Assembly (NCBI GenBank): GCA_038254435.1
Contig: JBBSGD010000098.1
Coordinates: 1 to 5,681, forward strand
Direction of reading: 5' to 3'
DNA from: JBBSGD01 sp038254435
GTDB taxonomy: Bacteria; Actinomycetota; CADDZG01; WHSQ01
DNA length: 5,681 nt
Below the pieces are notes generated by a model. The model was not told the DNA's origin. It did no database searches and saw only the letters and a program-made list of their open reading frames with translations. Numbering within the stretch: the stretch's first letter is position 1; each line of letters begins with the position of its first letter. The position numbers and the translations under genes were made by a program. Of the stretch, positions 1-5,259 are shown piece after piece.

Positions 1-522
1 AGACTCGATTGGCGCGCCGAGCCCAACGCCCAGGGGGAGGGGCTCGTGCTGCTGGCGAACGGGCACCTGCTCGTGGCCAAGGAGAAGGATCCCTGCCTGC
101 TGCTGGAGTTCGGCCCCGCGGACGAACGGGCGGCGGGCTTCTCGCCGGAGCTGGCCCTTGTCGACGGGGCCGAGTTCCCGACCCCTAAGGGAGCCGGCAG
201 CGGCTTCGAGGTGCTTAAGGTGTGGGATTTCGAGGACGACGCGGCCGCCCATCTCAGCGACATCAGCGACATCGCGACGGGGCCGGACCGCCGCTTCTAC
301 CTGCTCTCGGACGAGTCACGCTGCATCGTGAGGCTGAACGAGCGCGGCGAGCCCGGCGCCGGCAAGTGCGGCGCGGACGTGGTTTGGGAGCTCCCCGAGG
401 AGATCGATCAGCCCGAGGGTCTGATCGTTACCGACAAGCTGGTGCCGATAGTCGCCATCGACACCGACGAAGCAGCCGACAACCTGTTCATCATGGAGCC
501 GCTTGAGCACGGCAGGGCGTGA
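1..522 (+). CDS. SdiA-regulated-like beta-propeller protein, 3' part only
   Basis: The reading frame is open from the first base, so the true start lies upstream and 173 codons of the C-terminal part are visible. Three segments look like blades of a beta-propeller. The first, near codons 14-31, reads EGLVLLANGHLLVAKEKDP. The second, near codons 86-105, contains DISDIATGPDRRFYLLSDES. The third, near codons 131-160, contains QPEGLIV and ends in NLFIMEP. The alternation of 'EG', 'LL(V/S)', 'SDES' and 'QPEG' resembles SdiA-regulated / esterase-like-phytase propeller families, many of which are exported, but the N-terminus that would show a signal peptide is missing. The substrate is unknown. The GTG at base 46 is an internal valine codon, not a likely start. 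The next gene begins 34 bases after the stop and may be cotranscribed. That it is coding is near certain; the family assignment is moderate. Confidence 0.6.
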   Translation, partial: RLDWRAEPNAQGEGLVLLANGHLLVAKEKDPCLLLEFGPADERAAGFSPELALVDGAEFPTPKGAGSGFEVLKVWDFEDDAAAHLSDISDIATGPDRRFYLLSDESRCIVRLNERGEPGAGKCGADVVWELPEEIDQPEGLIVTDKLVPIVAIDTDEAADNLFIMEPLEHGRA

Positions 523-540
523 ACGTAGTCACGGCCAGGC

Positions 541-551
541 AAGGAAGGGAG
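541..551 (+). promoter_or_regulatory. Ribosome binding site deciding the 557 start
   Basis: AAGGAAGGGAG lies 5 bases before GTG 557. It favours this start over the in-frame GTG at 503, which lies inside the preceding gene. Confidence 0.6.
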
Positions 552-556
552 TCAAC

Positions 557-898
557 GTGAAGGCGGTGTGGGAGCTGACGAAGAAACTTGCTGCCAACCC
601 CAAGGTGCGGACGGCCGCTATTGCAAGTGCTCCAAAGGCCAAGGAGCAGGCGGCGCGACTCGGGCGGAGAGAGCAAGCAATCAAGAACGCCGGAGAGGTG
701 GGAGGGCGGTTCAGCGAGGCAACCATCGCGAACGAGCGGTACTGGATCGTGTGGAAGGGCGAGAAGCCCATCAACTCCTTCCCGCAGTTCCCGGGCGACC
801 TACAGAAGGCGCTCAAGGACCACGACCCCGCCCGGTCTAAGGCCACGGACGATTTGGGCCGCGCACGTCTCAAGAAGCGACTCAAGCGCACCAAGTAG
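557..898 (+). CDS. Small basic hypothetical protein
   Basis: This encodes a 113-residue protein with no family that I recognise. The start is the GTG at 557, because AAGGAAGGGAG at 541-551 sits 5 bases upstream. The longer frame beginning at 503 overlaps the previous gene and lacks such a site. The N-terminal half is Lys/Ala rich and probably helical (KKLAANPKVRTAAIASAPKA). The centre, around residues 60-82, has an aromatic core, ERYWIVWKGEKPINSFPQFP, which looks like a small folded beta element. The last 20 residues are strongly basic and end in LKKRLKRTK. There is no signal peptide and no membrane segment. The basic tail could contact nucleic acid or acidic lipid, but this is only an inference. 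The gene follows the propeller gene by 34 bases on the same strand and ends 46 bases before the hairpin at 945-982. Confidence 0.75.
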   Translation: MKAVWELTKKLAANPKVRTAAIASAPKAKEQAARLGRREQAIKNAGEVGGRFSEATIANERYWIVWKGEKPINSFPQFPGDLQKALKDHDPARSKATDDLGRARLKKRLKRTK

Positions 899-944
899 CC
901 TCCTCAGGTGGTTCGCGTGTTCCCCCGAAATTGCCGGACACCAT

Positions 945-982
945 AAAAAAGAACCGGCGCGGGAATTCCCGCGCCGGTTCTT
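945..982 (-). terminator. Rho-independent terminator read on the minus strand
   Basis: Bases 949-982 are a perfect 34-base palindrome: the arm AAGAACCGGCGCGGG (949-963), a central AATT, and the exact complementary arm at 968-982. The run of six A at 945-950 becomes TTTTTT at the 3' side of the hairpin on the minus strand, which is the canonical terminator arrangement. On the plus strand only TTCTTG follows, so termination of the 557-898 gene would be weaker, although bidirectional use is possible. No annotated minus-strand gene lies just to the right. The most likely client is the short transcript proposed around 1136-1200. Confidence 0.75.
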
Positions 983-1135
983 GAAGCCTGGCCTTAGCAC
1001 CCCTTGCGCATTCTCATCGGAGACCCGGTGGACCATTCCGGGAGGCGAGGGATACCGGTGGACCGGTCTGGATTCTGCATCGTGGCCGAAAACTTCACTG
1101 CTCGACTCAGAACCCTGGCTTCGAGGCTTAGACCA

Positions 1136-1180
1136 CTAGCAGCCGGCCACCTCGTGAGGTCCGAATGAACTATCTAACAA
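1136..1180 (-). CDS. Candidate 14-residue peptide with a very strong ribosome binding site
   Basis: On the minus strand a TTG at 1180-1178 opens the frame MLDSSFGPHEVAGC, which stops at TAG (1138-1136). It is preceded, with a gap of about 8-10 bases, by AAAGGAGGTGGTCC, one mismatch from the full complement of the 16S rRNA 3' end. The ORF is too short to judge by codon bias and uses a TTG start, so the ribosome binding site and the downstream terminator on the same strand are the only evidence. It could be a leader peptide, a small protein, or part of a non-coding RNA. I do not recognise the peptide. Confidence 0.35.
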   Translation of the reverse strand: MLDSSFGPHEVAGC

Positions 1181-1184
1181 GTCT

Positions 1185-1198
1185 GGACCACCTCCTTT
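1185..1198 (-). promoter_or_regulatory. Near-perfect extended Shine-Dalgarno on the minus strand
   Basis: The minus-strand sequence AAAGGAGGTGGTCC matches 13 of 14 bases of AAAGGAGGTGATCC, the full complement of the 16S 3' end. It is far stronger than the sites of the other genes in this window. It sits at the right distance from the TTG start of the 14-residue ORF. If it is not used for translation, it could act as a ribosome-binding decoy. Read on the plus strand, the same bases mimic the anti-Shine-Dalgarno. Confidence 0.5.
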
Positions 1199-1305
1199 CC
1201 CACGTGCCGCCATGAAAACACAATTCCGGGCGTTTGCGCGCGCACATCGAGCGCTTTCCTAGCTCGGGGAGGCTTCGAGGGCAGCGCGCGGCCACATAGG
1301 GTGGG

Positions 1306-1324
1306 GCCCTCGAGTCACGAGGGC
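1306..1324. promoter_or_regulatory. 19-bp inverted repeat upstream of the SDR operon (possible operator)
   Basis: GCCCTCG and CGAGGGC form perfect 7-base arms around the spacer AGTCA, 35 bases before the SDR start codon and 19 bases before its ribosome binding site. The size and symmetry suit a dimeric repressor such as a TetR- or FadR-type regulator, which often control acyl-CoA operons. A hairpin in the mRNA leader is equally possible. No regulator gene lies in the window, and such short GC-rich repeats can arise by chance. Confidence 0.25.
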
Positions 1325-1359
1325 AGGCCCGCGCACGCGGACGAAGGGAGCACGAGCAC

Positions 1360-2298
1360 ATGGCATTGCTAGACGGGAAGGTGGCGGTCGTCACCGGCTC
1401 GGGCCGGGGCATCGGACGCCAGCACGCGCTGGCGCTGGCCACCGCCGGGGCCGCGGTGGTCGTCAACGACCTCGGCGGGTCGGCCGCCGGCGAGGGCGCG
1501 GACGAGGCGCCGGCCCATCGGGTAGCCGGCGAGATCACTGCTACCGGGGGCCGGGCAACCGCCAACTACGAGGACGTTGCCGACTTCTCTGGGGCGGGCA
1601 GGCTCGTGCGGCAAGCCGTCGAAGGCTTTGGGCGGCTCGACATCCTCGTAAACAATGCGGGAATCCTGCGGGATCGCATGCTCGTCAACATGTCCGAAGA
1701 GGAATGGGACGAGGTCATAAACGTCCACCTCAAGGGCCATTTCGCACCCACCCATCACGCCGCCGCTTACTGGCGGGCTCAGTCCAAGCAGGGCGAGCAG
1801 GTGGCCGGTCGCATAATCAACACCTCGAGCCCCTCGGGACTGTGGGGCAATGTCGGGCAGGCCAACTACGGGACGGCCAAGGCCGGGATCGCCGCCTTCA
1901 CGATCATCTCGGCCCTCGAGCTCGGTCGCTACGGCGTGACCGTCAACTGCCTTGCGCCGAACGCCCGCACGCGCATGACCGAAGCGACGTGGGGCTCGAT
2001 ACCCAAGCCCGAAGAGGACTTCGACCCGATGGATCCTGCGAACATCTCTCCGCTCGTCGTCGCGCTGGCGAGTGACGCCGCGGCGAGCATCACGGGCCGG
2101 TGCTTCTTCGTCTACGGCGGAACTATCAACGTGCTGAAGGGATGGGATGCGGGCGCCATCGTCAAGAACGACGAGCCGTGGTCGCCGGACGAGCTCATCG
2201 ACGAGCTCGCCAAAACCTTCCCGAGCGGGACTTCCCCCGAGGGCATGATGCCCATGATGGTCAAGGCGACCGGTGGAGAGGGTGTGCAGCTTGGCTGA
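1360..2298 (+). CDS. SDR-family (R)-3-hydroxyacyl-CoA dehydrogenase, MFE-2/HSD17B4-like
   Basis: This encodes a 312-residue classical short-chain dehydrogenase. The Rossmann motif TGSGRGIG is at residues 12-19, VVVNDLGG at 33-40, NNAG at 98-101, N121, and the catalytic S157, Y170 and K174 in GQANYGTAK. D37 at the end of the second strand predicts NAD(H) rather than NADP(H). The combination NDLGG, NNAGILRDR and GNVGQANY is characteristic of the dehydrogenase domain of peroxisomal MFE-2 and its bacterial relatives. These oxidise (3R)-hydroxyacyl-CoA to 3-ketoacyl-CoA in the cytoplasm. About 60 residues beyond the usual 250-residue core end in a segment with WSPDELIDELAKTF, as in other MFE-2-like single-domain proteins. 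ATG 1360 is preceded by AAGGGAG at 1344-1350. The gene heads a four-gene run and overlaps the next start by 8 bases. The actual acyl chain (fatty, branched or steroid side chain) cannot be read from sequence. Confidence 0.93.
   Translation: MALLDGKVAVVTGSGRGIGRQHALALATAGAAVVVNDLGGSAAGEGADEAPAHRVAGEITATGGRATANYEDVADFSGAGRLVRQAVEGFGRLDILVNNAGILRDRMLVNMSEEEWDEVINVHLKGHFAPTHHAAAYWRAQSKQGEQVAGRIINTSSPSGLWGNVGQANYGTAKAGIAAFTIISALELGRYGVTVNCLAPNARTRMTEATWGSIPKPEEDFDPMDPANISPLVVALASDAAASITGRCFFVYGGTINVLKGWDAGAIVKNDEPWSPDELIDELAKTFPSGTSPEGMMPMMVKATGGEGVQLG
2275..2282 (+). promoter_or_regulatory. Ribosome binding site that favours a TTG start at 2291
   Basis: GGAGAGGG lies 8 bases before TTG 2291, inside the end of the SDR gene. 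The upstream in-frame GTG codons at 2273 and 2282 overlap or precede this site and have no comparable signal of their own. Confidence 0.5.
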
Positions 2299-2755
2299 GC
2301 GTGAGCTGACCTTCGAGCTGCCCGTGCAAGCCGGCGCCGTGGCCGAGTTTGCAGCCGCAGTGGGCGAGGACAACCAGATCTACTTCGACGAGGACGCGGC
2401 GCGTCTCAGCGGCATGCCGGGCATCGTTGCCCCCCCAACCTTCTCGGTGCGCCAGATCTACGCGGTGCCGCGCGAGGAGCGCGAGGAAAGGCTCGGGGCC
2501 AACCTCGACTACGGACGCGTGCTGCACGGCGAGCAGGAGTTCGTCTACGCGCGACTTCCCGCGGCCGGGGAGGTCCTCACGGGAACCATGCGCGTAGCGA
2601 GGGATGTCAGCAAGGAGGGCACGCGCGGCGGCTCGATGCGCATCGTCACCTACGAGACCCGCTTCACCGACGTTCAGGGCGACGAAGTGCTCACCTCCTC
2701 GTACACGTTGATCGAGACGTCCAAGGATCCGAGCAACAGCGAGGAGACCCCGTGA
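2291..2755 (+). CDS. MaoC N-terminal-type single-hotdog protein, partner subunit of an (R)-enoyl-CoA hydratase
   Basis: From TTG 2291 this encodes 154 residues (160 if GTG 2273 is used). It has the MaoC_dehydrat_N / FAS1-like hotdog pattern: GEDNQIYFDEDAA at about 25-37, GIVAPPTF at 44-51, and LHGEQEF at 78-84, followed by a beta-rich C-terminal half. The position where a catalytic MaoC protein has D-x-N-P-x-H here reads DNQIY, so the catalytic histidine is replaced by tyrosine. In this family such proteins pair with a catalytic MaoC subunit and shape the acyl-binding tunnel, as in the mycobacterial HadAB/HadBC and ChsH1/ChsH2 pairs. The next gene, overlapping by 4 bases, encodes exactly such a subunit. 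Heteromer formation is inferred from gene order and the missing residue. A role as dehydratase partner in fatty-acid synthesis is the main alternative. Confidence 0.85.
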   Translation: MAERELTFELPVQAGAVAEFAAAVGEDNQIYFDEDAARLSGMPGIVAPPTFSVRQIYAVPREEREERLGANLDYGRVLHGEQEFVYARLPAAGEVLTGTMRVARDVSKEGTRGGSMRIVTYETRFTDVQGDEVLTSSYTLIETSKDPSNSEETP

Positions 2756-3204
2756 GCGAGCCGGCCAGGATCACGATGGACGGGGTCACCCCGGGGATGG
2801 ACCTCGCCGAGGTCGTCTTCGGACCGCTGTCGCGCGACGACATCCAGCGTTACGCGCACGCCTCGGGCGACTTCAACCCGATCCACAGGGACGAGGACTA
2901 CGCGCGTGCACAGGGCGCGCCGACGGTCTTCGCGATGGGAATGCTGCCGGCCGGTTATCTGGCACACGCGGTGTCCGACTGGTTCGGGGGCCCGCAGCGC
3001 CTGCGGCGTTTCAAGGTTCGTTTCACGACGCGCGTGTGGCCGGGCGACGTGCTTGTGTGCGCGGGCCGCGTCCTCGTCATCGAAGACGGGCTCGTCAAGA
3101 CGACAATCGAGGCGCGCCGGCGCGGCGATGGTCCGGCCGGGCTGGACCTGCCCGAGGAAGAGATCGCGATCGCCGGCGAGGCCGACATCGAGCTTCCGGA
3201 ATAG
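2752..3204 (+). CDS. MaoC-family (R)-specific enoyl-CoA hydratase, catalytic single-hotdog subunit
   Basis: This encodes 150 residues, starting at a GTG that overlaps the previous stop in GTGA, with GAGGAG a few bases upstream. The hydratase-2 motif YAHASGDFNPIH lies at residues 34-45. It supplies D40 and H45, the Asp/His pair that activates water in PhaJ-like (R)-hydratases. A glycine/proline-rich segment, GAPTVFAMGMLPAGY, follows on the central-helix side of the hotdog. The C-terminal half (RRFKVRFTTRVWPGDVL) gives the usual hotdog strands. The length is normal for a single-domain MaoC protein. It should hydrate trans-2-enoyl-CoA to (3R)-hydroxyacyl-CoA, the substrate of the SDR encoded two genes upstream. 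Translational coupling with the non-catalytic upstream hotdog protein supports a stoichiometric complex. Confidence 0.9.
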   Translation: MSEPARITMDGVTPGMDLAEVVFGPLSRDDIQRYAHASGDFNPIHRDEDYARAQGAPTVFAMGMLPAGYLAHAVSDWFGGPQRLRRFKVRFTTRVWPGDVLVCAGRVLVIEDGLVKTTIEARRRGDGPAGLDLPEEEIAIAGEADIELPE

Positions 3205-3237
3205 CAGGCTTCTCGAGCGACTAAGGAGCACGGGGAC

Positions 3238-4074
3238 ATGCCACTGAACAAGAGCCTCGCCGGGAAGGAGTACGAGACGGTGACCTACGAGGTCACGGCC
3301 GCGACGATCGCCGCCTACGCGCGTGCTACGAACGACGACAACGAGCGCTATCTCTCCGGTGACGTCGTAGCCTCACCGGTCTTTCCCGTAGTGCCCGCGT
3401 TCAACACGATCATGACGGCGGCGCAGGATCCCGAGCTCGAGGCCAACATCGTGCGTCTCGTGCACAGCGCGCAGGAGCACGTCCTGCGCGGGCCGATCCG
3501 GCCGGGCGACACCCTGACCATCCGCTCGGTGCTCGAGTCCGTGGAGCAGAAAGAGACGGGCGAGACCTTCACGATTGCATCGACGCAAGAGAACCAAGAC
3601 GGCGATATCGTGGCCGAGGTGCGCGGCACCATGTTCATTCGCGGCGGAGGCAGCGGGGGTCGGCCGCCCAAGCGGGAGAGCCCAGCGGAGCCAGTCGTTG
3701 TCCACGAGGAGAGCACCGCGCTCGATTCCGACCAGACGACTCGCTACGCGCAGGCGTCGGGCGACCACAACCCGATTCACCTCGACGCCAACGCTGCAAA
3801 GGCCGCAGGGCTCCCAGGAATCATCAACCATGGGATGTGCACCATGGCAATCGCGGTCAAGGGAGCGGTCAACGGACTCGCGAACGGCGACCCGACGCGC
3901 ATCAGGCGCTGCTCGGTGCGGTTCTCACGCCCGGTGCTGCTTGGCCAAGAGCTGACCACGCGCTTCTGGGAACAGCGCCCTGCCGGCGACTCGGTTACCT
4001 ACGGCTTCGAGACGTACAACACGCGGGGCTCGGCCGTCATCAAGAACGGCATCGTGCAGGTGGGCTCTCCCTAG
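3238..4074 (+). CDS. Double-hotdog MaoC hydratase (hydratase-2 type, fused N and C domains)
   Basis: This encodes 278 residues in two tandem hotdog domains. The N-terminal domain (about 1-135) carries YARATNDDNERY and a degenerate counterpart of the HGEQEF motif (HSAQEH, 76-81). It lacks the Asp/His catalytic pair and so should bind the acyl chain. A flexible linker, RGGGSGGRPP, spans residues 135-144. The C-terminal domain has YAQASGDHNPIHLD at 170-183, giving catalytic D176 and H181, then GIINHGMCTMA. This layout matches the hydratase-2 region of eukaryotic MFE-2 and actinobacterial proteins of about 280-290 residues. ATG 3238 has AAGGAG at 3223-3228. It is the fused equivalent of the two preceding genes, so the operon carries two (R)-hydratases, perhaps for different chain lengths or structures. 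Its stop TAG (4072-4074) interleaves with the stop of the convergent rhomboid gene. Confidence 0.92.
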   Translation: MPLNKSLAGKEYETVTYEVTAATIAAYARATNDDNERYLSGDVVASPVFPVVPAFNTIMTAAQDPELEANIVRLVHSAQEHVLRGPIRPGDTLTIRSVLESVEQKETGETFTIASTQENQDGDIVAEVRGTMFIRGGGSGGRPPKRESPAEPVVVHEESTALDSDQTTRYAQASGDHNPIHLDANAAKAAGLPGIINHGMCTMAIAVKGAVNGLANGDPTRIRRCSVRFSRPVLLGQELTTRFWEQRPAGDSVTYGFETYNTRGSAVIKNGIVQVGSP

Positions 4075-4934
4075 GCGCCGAAGGTGGCGCTGCGCCACAC
4101 CACCAGCGCGATGCCGATGGCTACGACCACTACCGTGGTGAGCAGCTGCAGCCCGTTCTTGGTAGCAAGGTTGGGCTTGTCGAAGCCGAACCCCATCAAG
4201 AGGCCTGCGGCGAAGCCGCCGAGGTGCGCGCGAATGTCGATGCCCGGAACCGCAAGTCCCAGCACCAGGTTGATGGCGAGGATGAACCACAGCTGGCGCA
4301 GGTATGAAGCTACGAACTGCTGGCTGCGGCGCCGGTACAAGTAGACGACCAGCACTCCCACGACTCCAAAGATTGCGCCGGATGCTCCGACCCCCAGGAT
4401 GTTGGCGGGCCCGAAAGCATAGGAGGTCGCGGAGGCGACGAATCCGGTGATCACATAGAAGGCGAGGTACCGGAGGCGCCCGAAGACCTCCTCGAGGCTT
4501 GGCCCAAAGATCCACAGCGCGTACATGTTGAACCCGATATGCAGGATCCCTCCGTGCAGAAGCATCGGGGTGAAGAGCCGGTACCACTCGCCTGAGTGGA
4601 TCGCGGGCGGGAACAGGGCAAGGGAGCGTGTGAGTCCGGGCAGCAGCTGCTGGGCGATGAAGAAGATCACGGTCACTGCGATGATTCCAACAGTGACGGG
4701 AGCGGTGACGAGCATGGCCGAGCGCACCTTGCGCTGGCCCTTGCGCGCCTCGGCTACACATTCTGGACAGTGCTGCCCAACCGCCGCGGGGATCGCGCAG
4801 CGTCCGCAGATGGGACGCTCGCAGCGCGAGCAGCGCAAGGTCGCCGTGGTGCCGGGGTGCCCGTAGCAACGGGCTTCACCCCCGTCCCCGCCCTCGGGTG
4901 CCTGATCGTGCAGCTCCGGTCGCGTCTCGCTCAC
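4071..4934 (-). CDS. Rhomboid intramembrane serine protease with N-terminal zinc-binding module
   Basis: This encodes 287 residues from a GTG start. The first 60 residues are cytoplasmic and carry a B-box/zinc-ribbon-like cluster: C23, H26, C35, C38, C43, C46, H55, C56 and C59. After the basic stretch RKGQRKVR come about six to seven hydrophobic segments, starting near 73. The rhomboid signatures are complete: HGGILHIGFN gives the H-x4-H-x3-N motif (H127, H132, N136), GASGAIFG gives the nucleophile S185, and AHLGGFAAG gives H237. The protein should cleave transmembrane substrates within the membrane using the Ser-His dyad. The zinc module probably recruits a partner or substrate, which is inference. 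No strong ribosome binding site is visible, and alternative starts would be downstream of residue 1 but before C23. The 3' end overlaps the double-hotdog gene by 4 bases, tail to tail. Confidence 0.92.
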   Translation of the reverse strand: MSETRPELHDQAPEGGDGGEARCYGHPGTTATLRCSRCERPICGRCAIPAAVGQHCPECVAEARKGQRKVRSAMLVTAPVTVGIIAVTVIFFIAQQLLPGLTRSLALFPPAIHSGEWYRLFTPMLLHGGILHIGFNMYALWIFGPSLEEVFGRLRYLAFYVITGFVASATSYAFGPANILGVGASGAIFGVVGVLVVYLYRRRSQQFVASYLRQLWFILAINLVLGLAVPGIDIRAHLGGFAAGLLMGFGFDKPNLATKNGLQLLTTVVVVAIGIALVVWRSATFGA

Positions 4935-4964
4935 GGCGTAATGCTCGCACAGCGGTGCCGCTAG

Positions 4965-5186
4965 TGGGCCGACCCGGCATCCACTTTCGCGTCCATCTTC
5001 TCCGAAAATGGCTTCTCTGGCTCTGACGTCGCGGACGGCAACACGGTCCTGCTCGTCGCGCTCAGCCTGGCTTCATTCGTGCGGGCCGTGCGCTCTATTG
5101 CGCCCTCGGGTATCCCCGTCGCCGGCGGCTATCACGACGCGGGGATGATCACCGAGCCCCGGCCGGCGACCGCAGAGCGGTCTTGA
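4965..5186 (+). other. 73-codon open frame with coding-like composition and no start (possible gene remnant)
   Basis: The frame runs from just after a TAG (4962-4964) to TGA (5184-5186). By my count 59 of 73 codons end in G or C, like the real genes nearby. The peptide has a hydrophobic centre, TVLLVALSLASFVRAV, and ends with GIPVAGGYHDAGMITEP. There is no ATG, GTG or TTG in the first 38 codons. The first usable start is GTG 5079, which would give only 35 residues. It may be the tail of a decayed gene or a chance frame in GC-rich DNA. I recognise no family. Confidence 0.2.
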
Positions 5187-5230
5187 GAAGGAATCTCCAG
5201 GAACGCCCTCATTCTGGCGCGGGCTGCCTG

Positions 5231-5259
5231 TTGCTAGTGTTGTTATTGTTAAGTATTGT
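5231..5259 (+). promoter_or_regulatory. Possible promoter of the lipoprotein gene
   Basis: TTGCTA (5231-5236) and TATTGT (5254-5259) are 17 bases apart. Each matches 4 of 6 bases of the sigma-70-type -35 and -10 consensus. They lie in the most AT-rich stretch of the window, about 30 bases before the lipoprotein gene start. The match is imperfect and other hexamer registers in this stretch are possible. Confidence 0.3.

Larger units (their letters stand above)
899..1359. other. 461-base gap between the basic protein gene and the SDR operon
   Basis: No long credible gene is seen on either strand. The gap holds a strong hairpin with a minus-strand T-tract (945-982), a direct repeat CCGGTGGACC at 1025-1034 and 1055-1064, and a minus-strand Shine-Dalgarno plus 14-residue ORF (1136-1198). 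Near its right end is a 19-bp inverted repeat (1306-1324), and the ribosome binding site AAGGGAG of the SDR gene is at 1344-1350. The plus-strand frame running from 588 to 1139 shadows the basic-protein gene and then runs into non-coding DNA. No convincing sigma-70-type promoter was found by eye for either strand. Confidence 0.7.

Noticed and set aside
588..1139. 183-codon plus-strand frame across the basic-protein gene and the gap
   Set aside because: It has no ribosome binding site and a low-complexity Arg/Ser/Thr translation. It also runs straight through the terminator hairpin.
1184..1200. Possible remnant of a 16S rRNA 3' end on the plus strand (TGGACCACCTCCTTTCC)
   Set aside because: Only this short stretch resembles 16S, and the bases before it do not form the conserved 3'-terminal helix. 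A Shine-Dalgarno read on the minus strand explains it better.
1369..2373. 334-codon minus-strand open frame opposite the SDR gene
   Set aside because: It is a shadow caused by third-position GC of the SDR gene. The translation is Arg/Gly/Ala rich without motifs, while the plus strand has all SDR catalytic residues.
3925..4869. 314-codon minus-strand open frame overlapping the rhomboid gene
   Set aside because: It is a shifted frame of the rhomboid gene with Arg/His/Pro-rich translation and no membrane segments. The 4071-4934 frame contains the complete rhomboid motifs.
5114..5170. Inverted repeats that could be a terminator or riboswitch
   Set aside because: There are arms of 9 bases with a long loop but no T-tract. 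They lie in a coding-like frame and no known riboswitch pattern is recognised.
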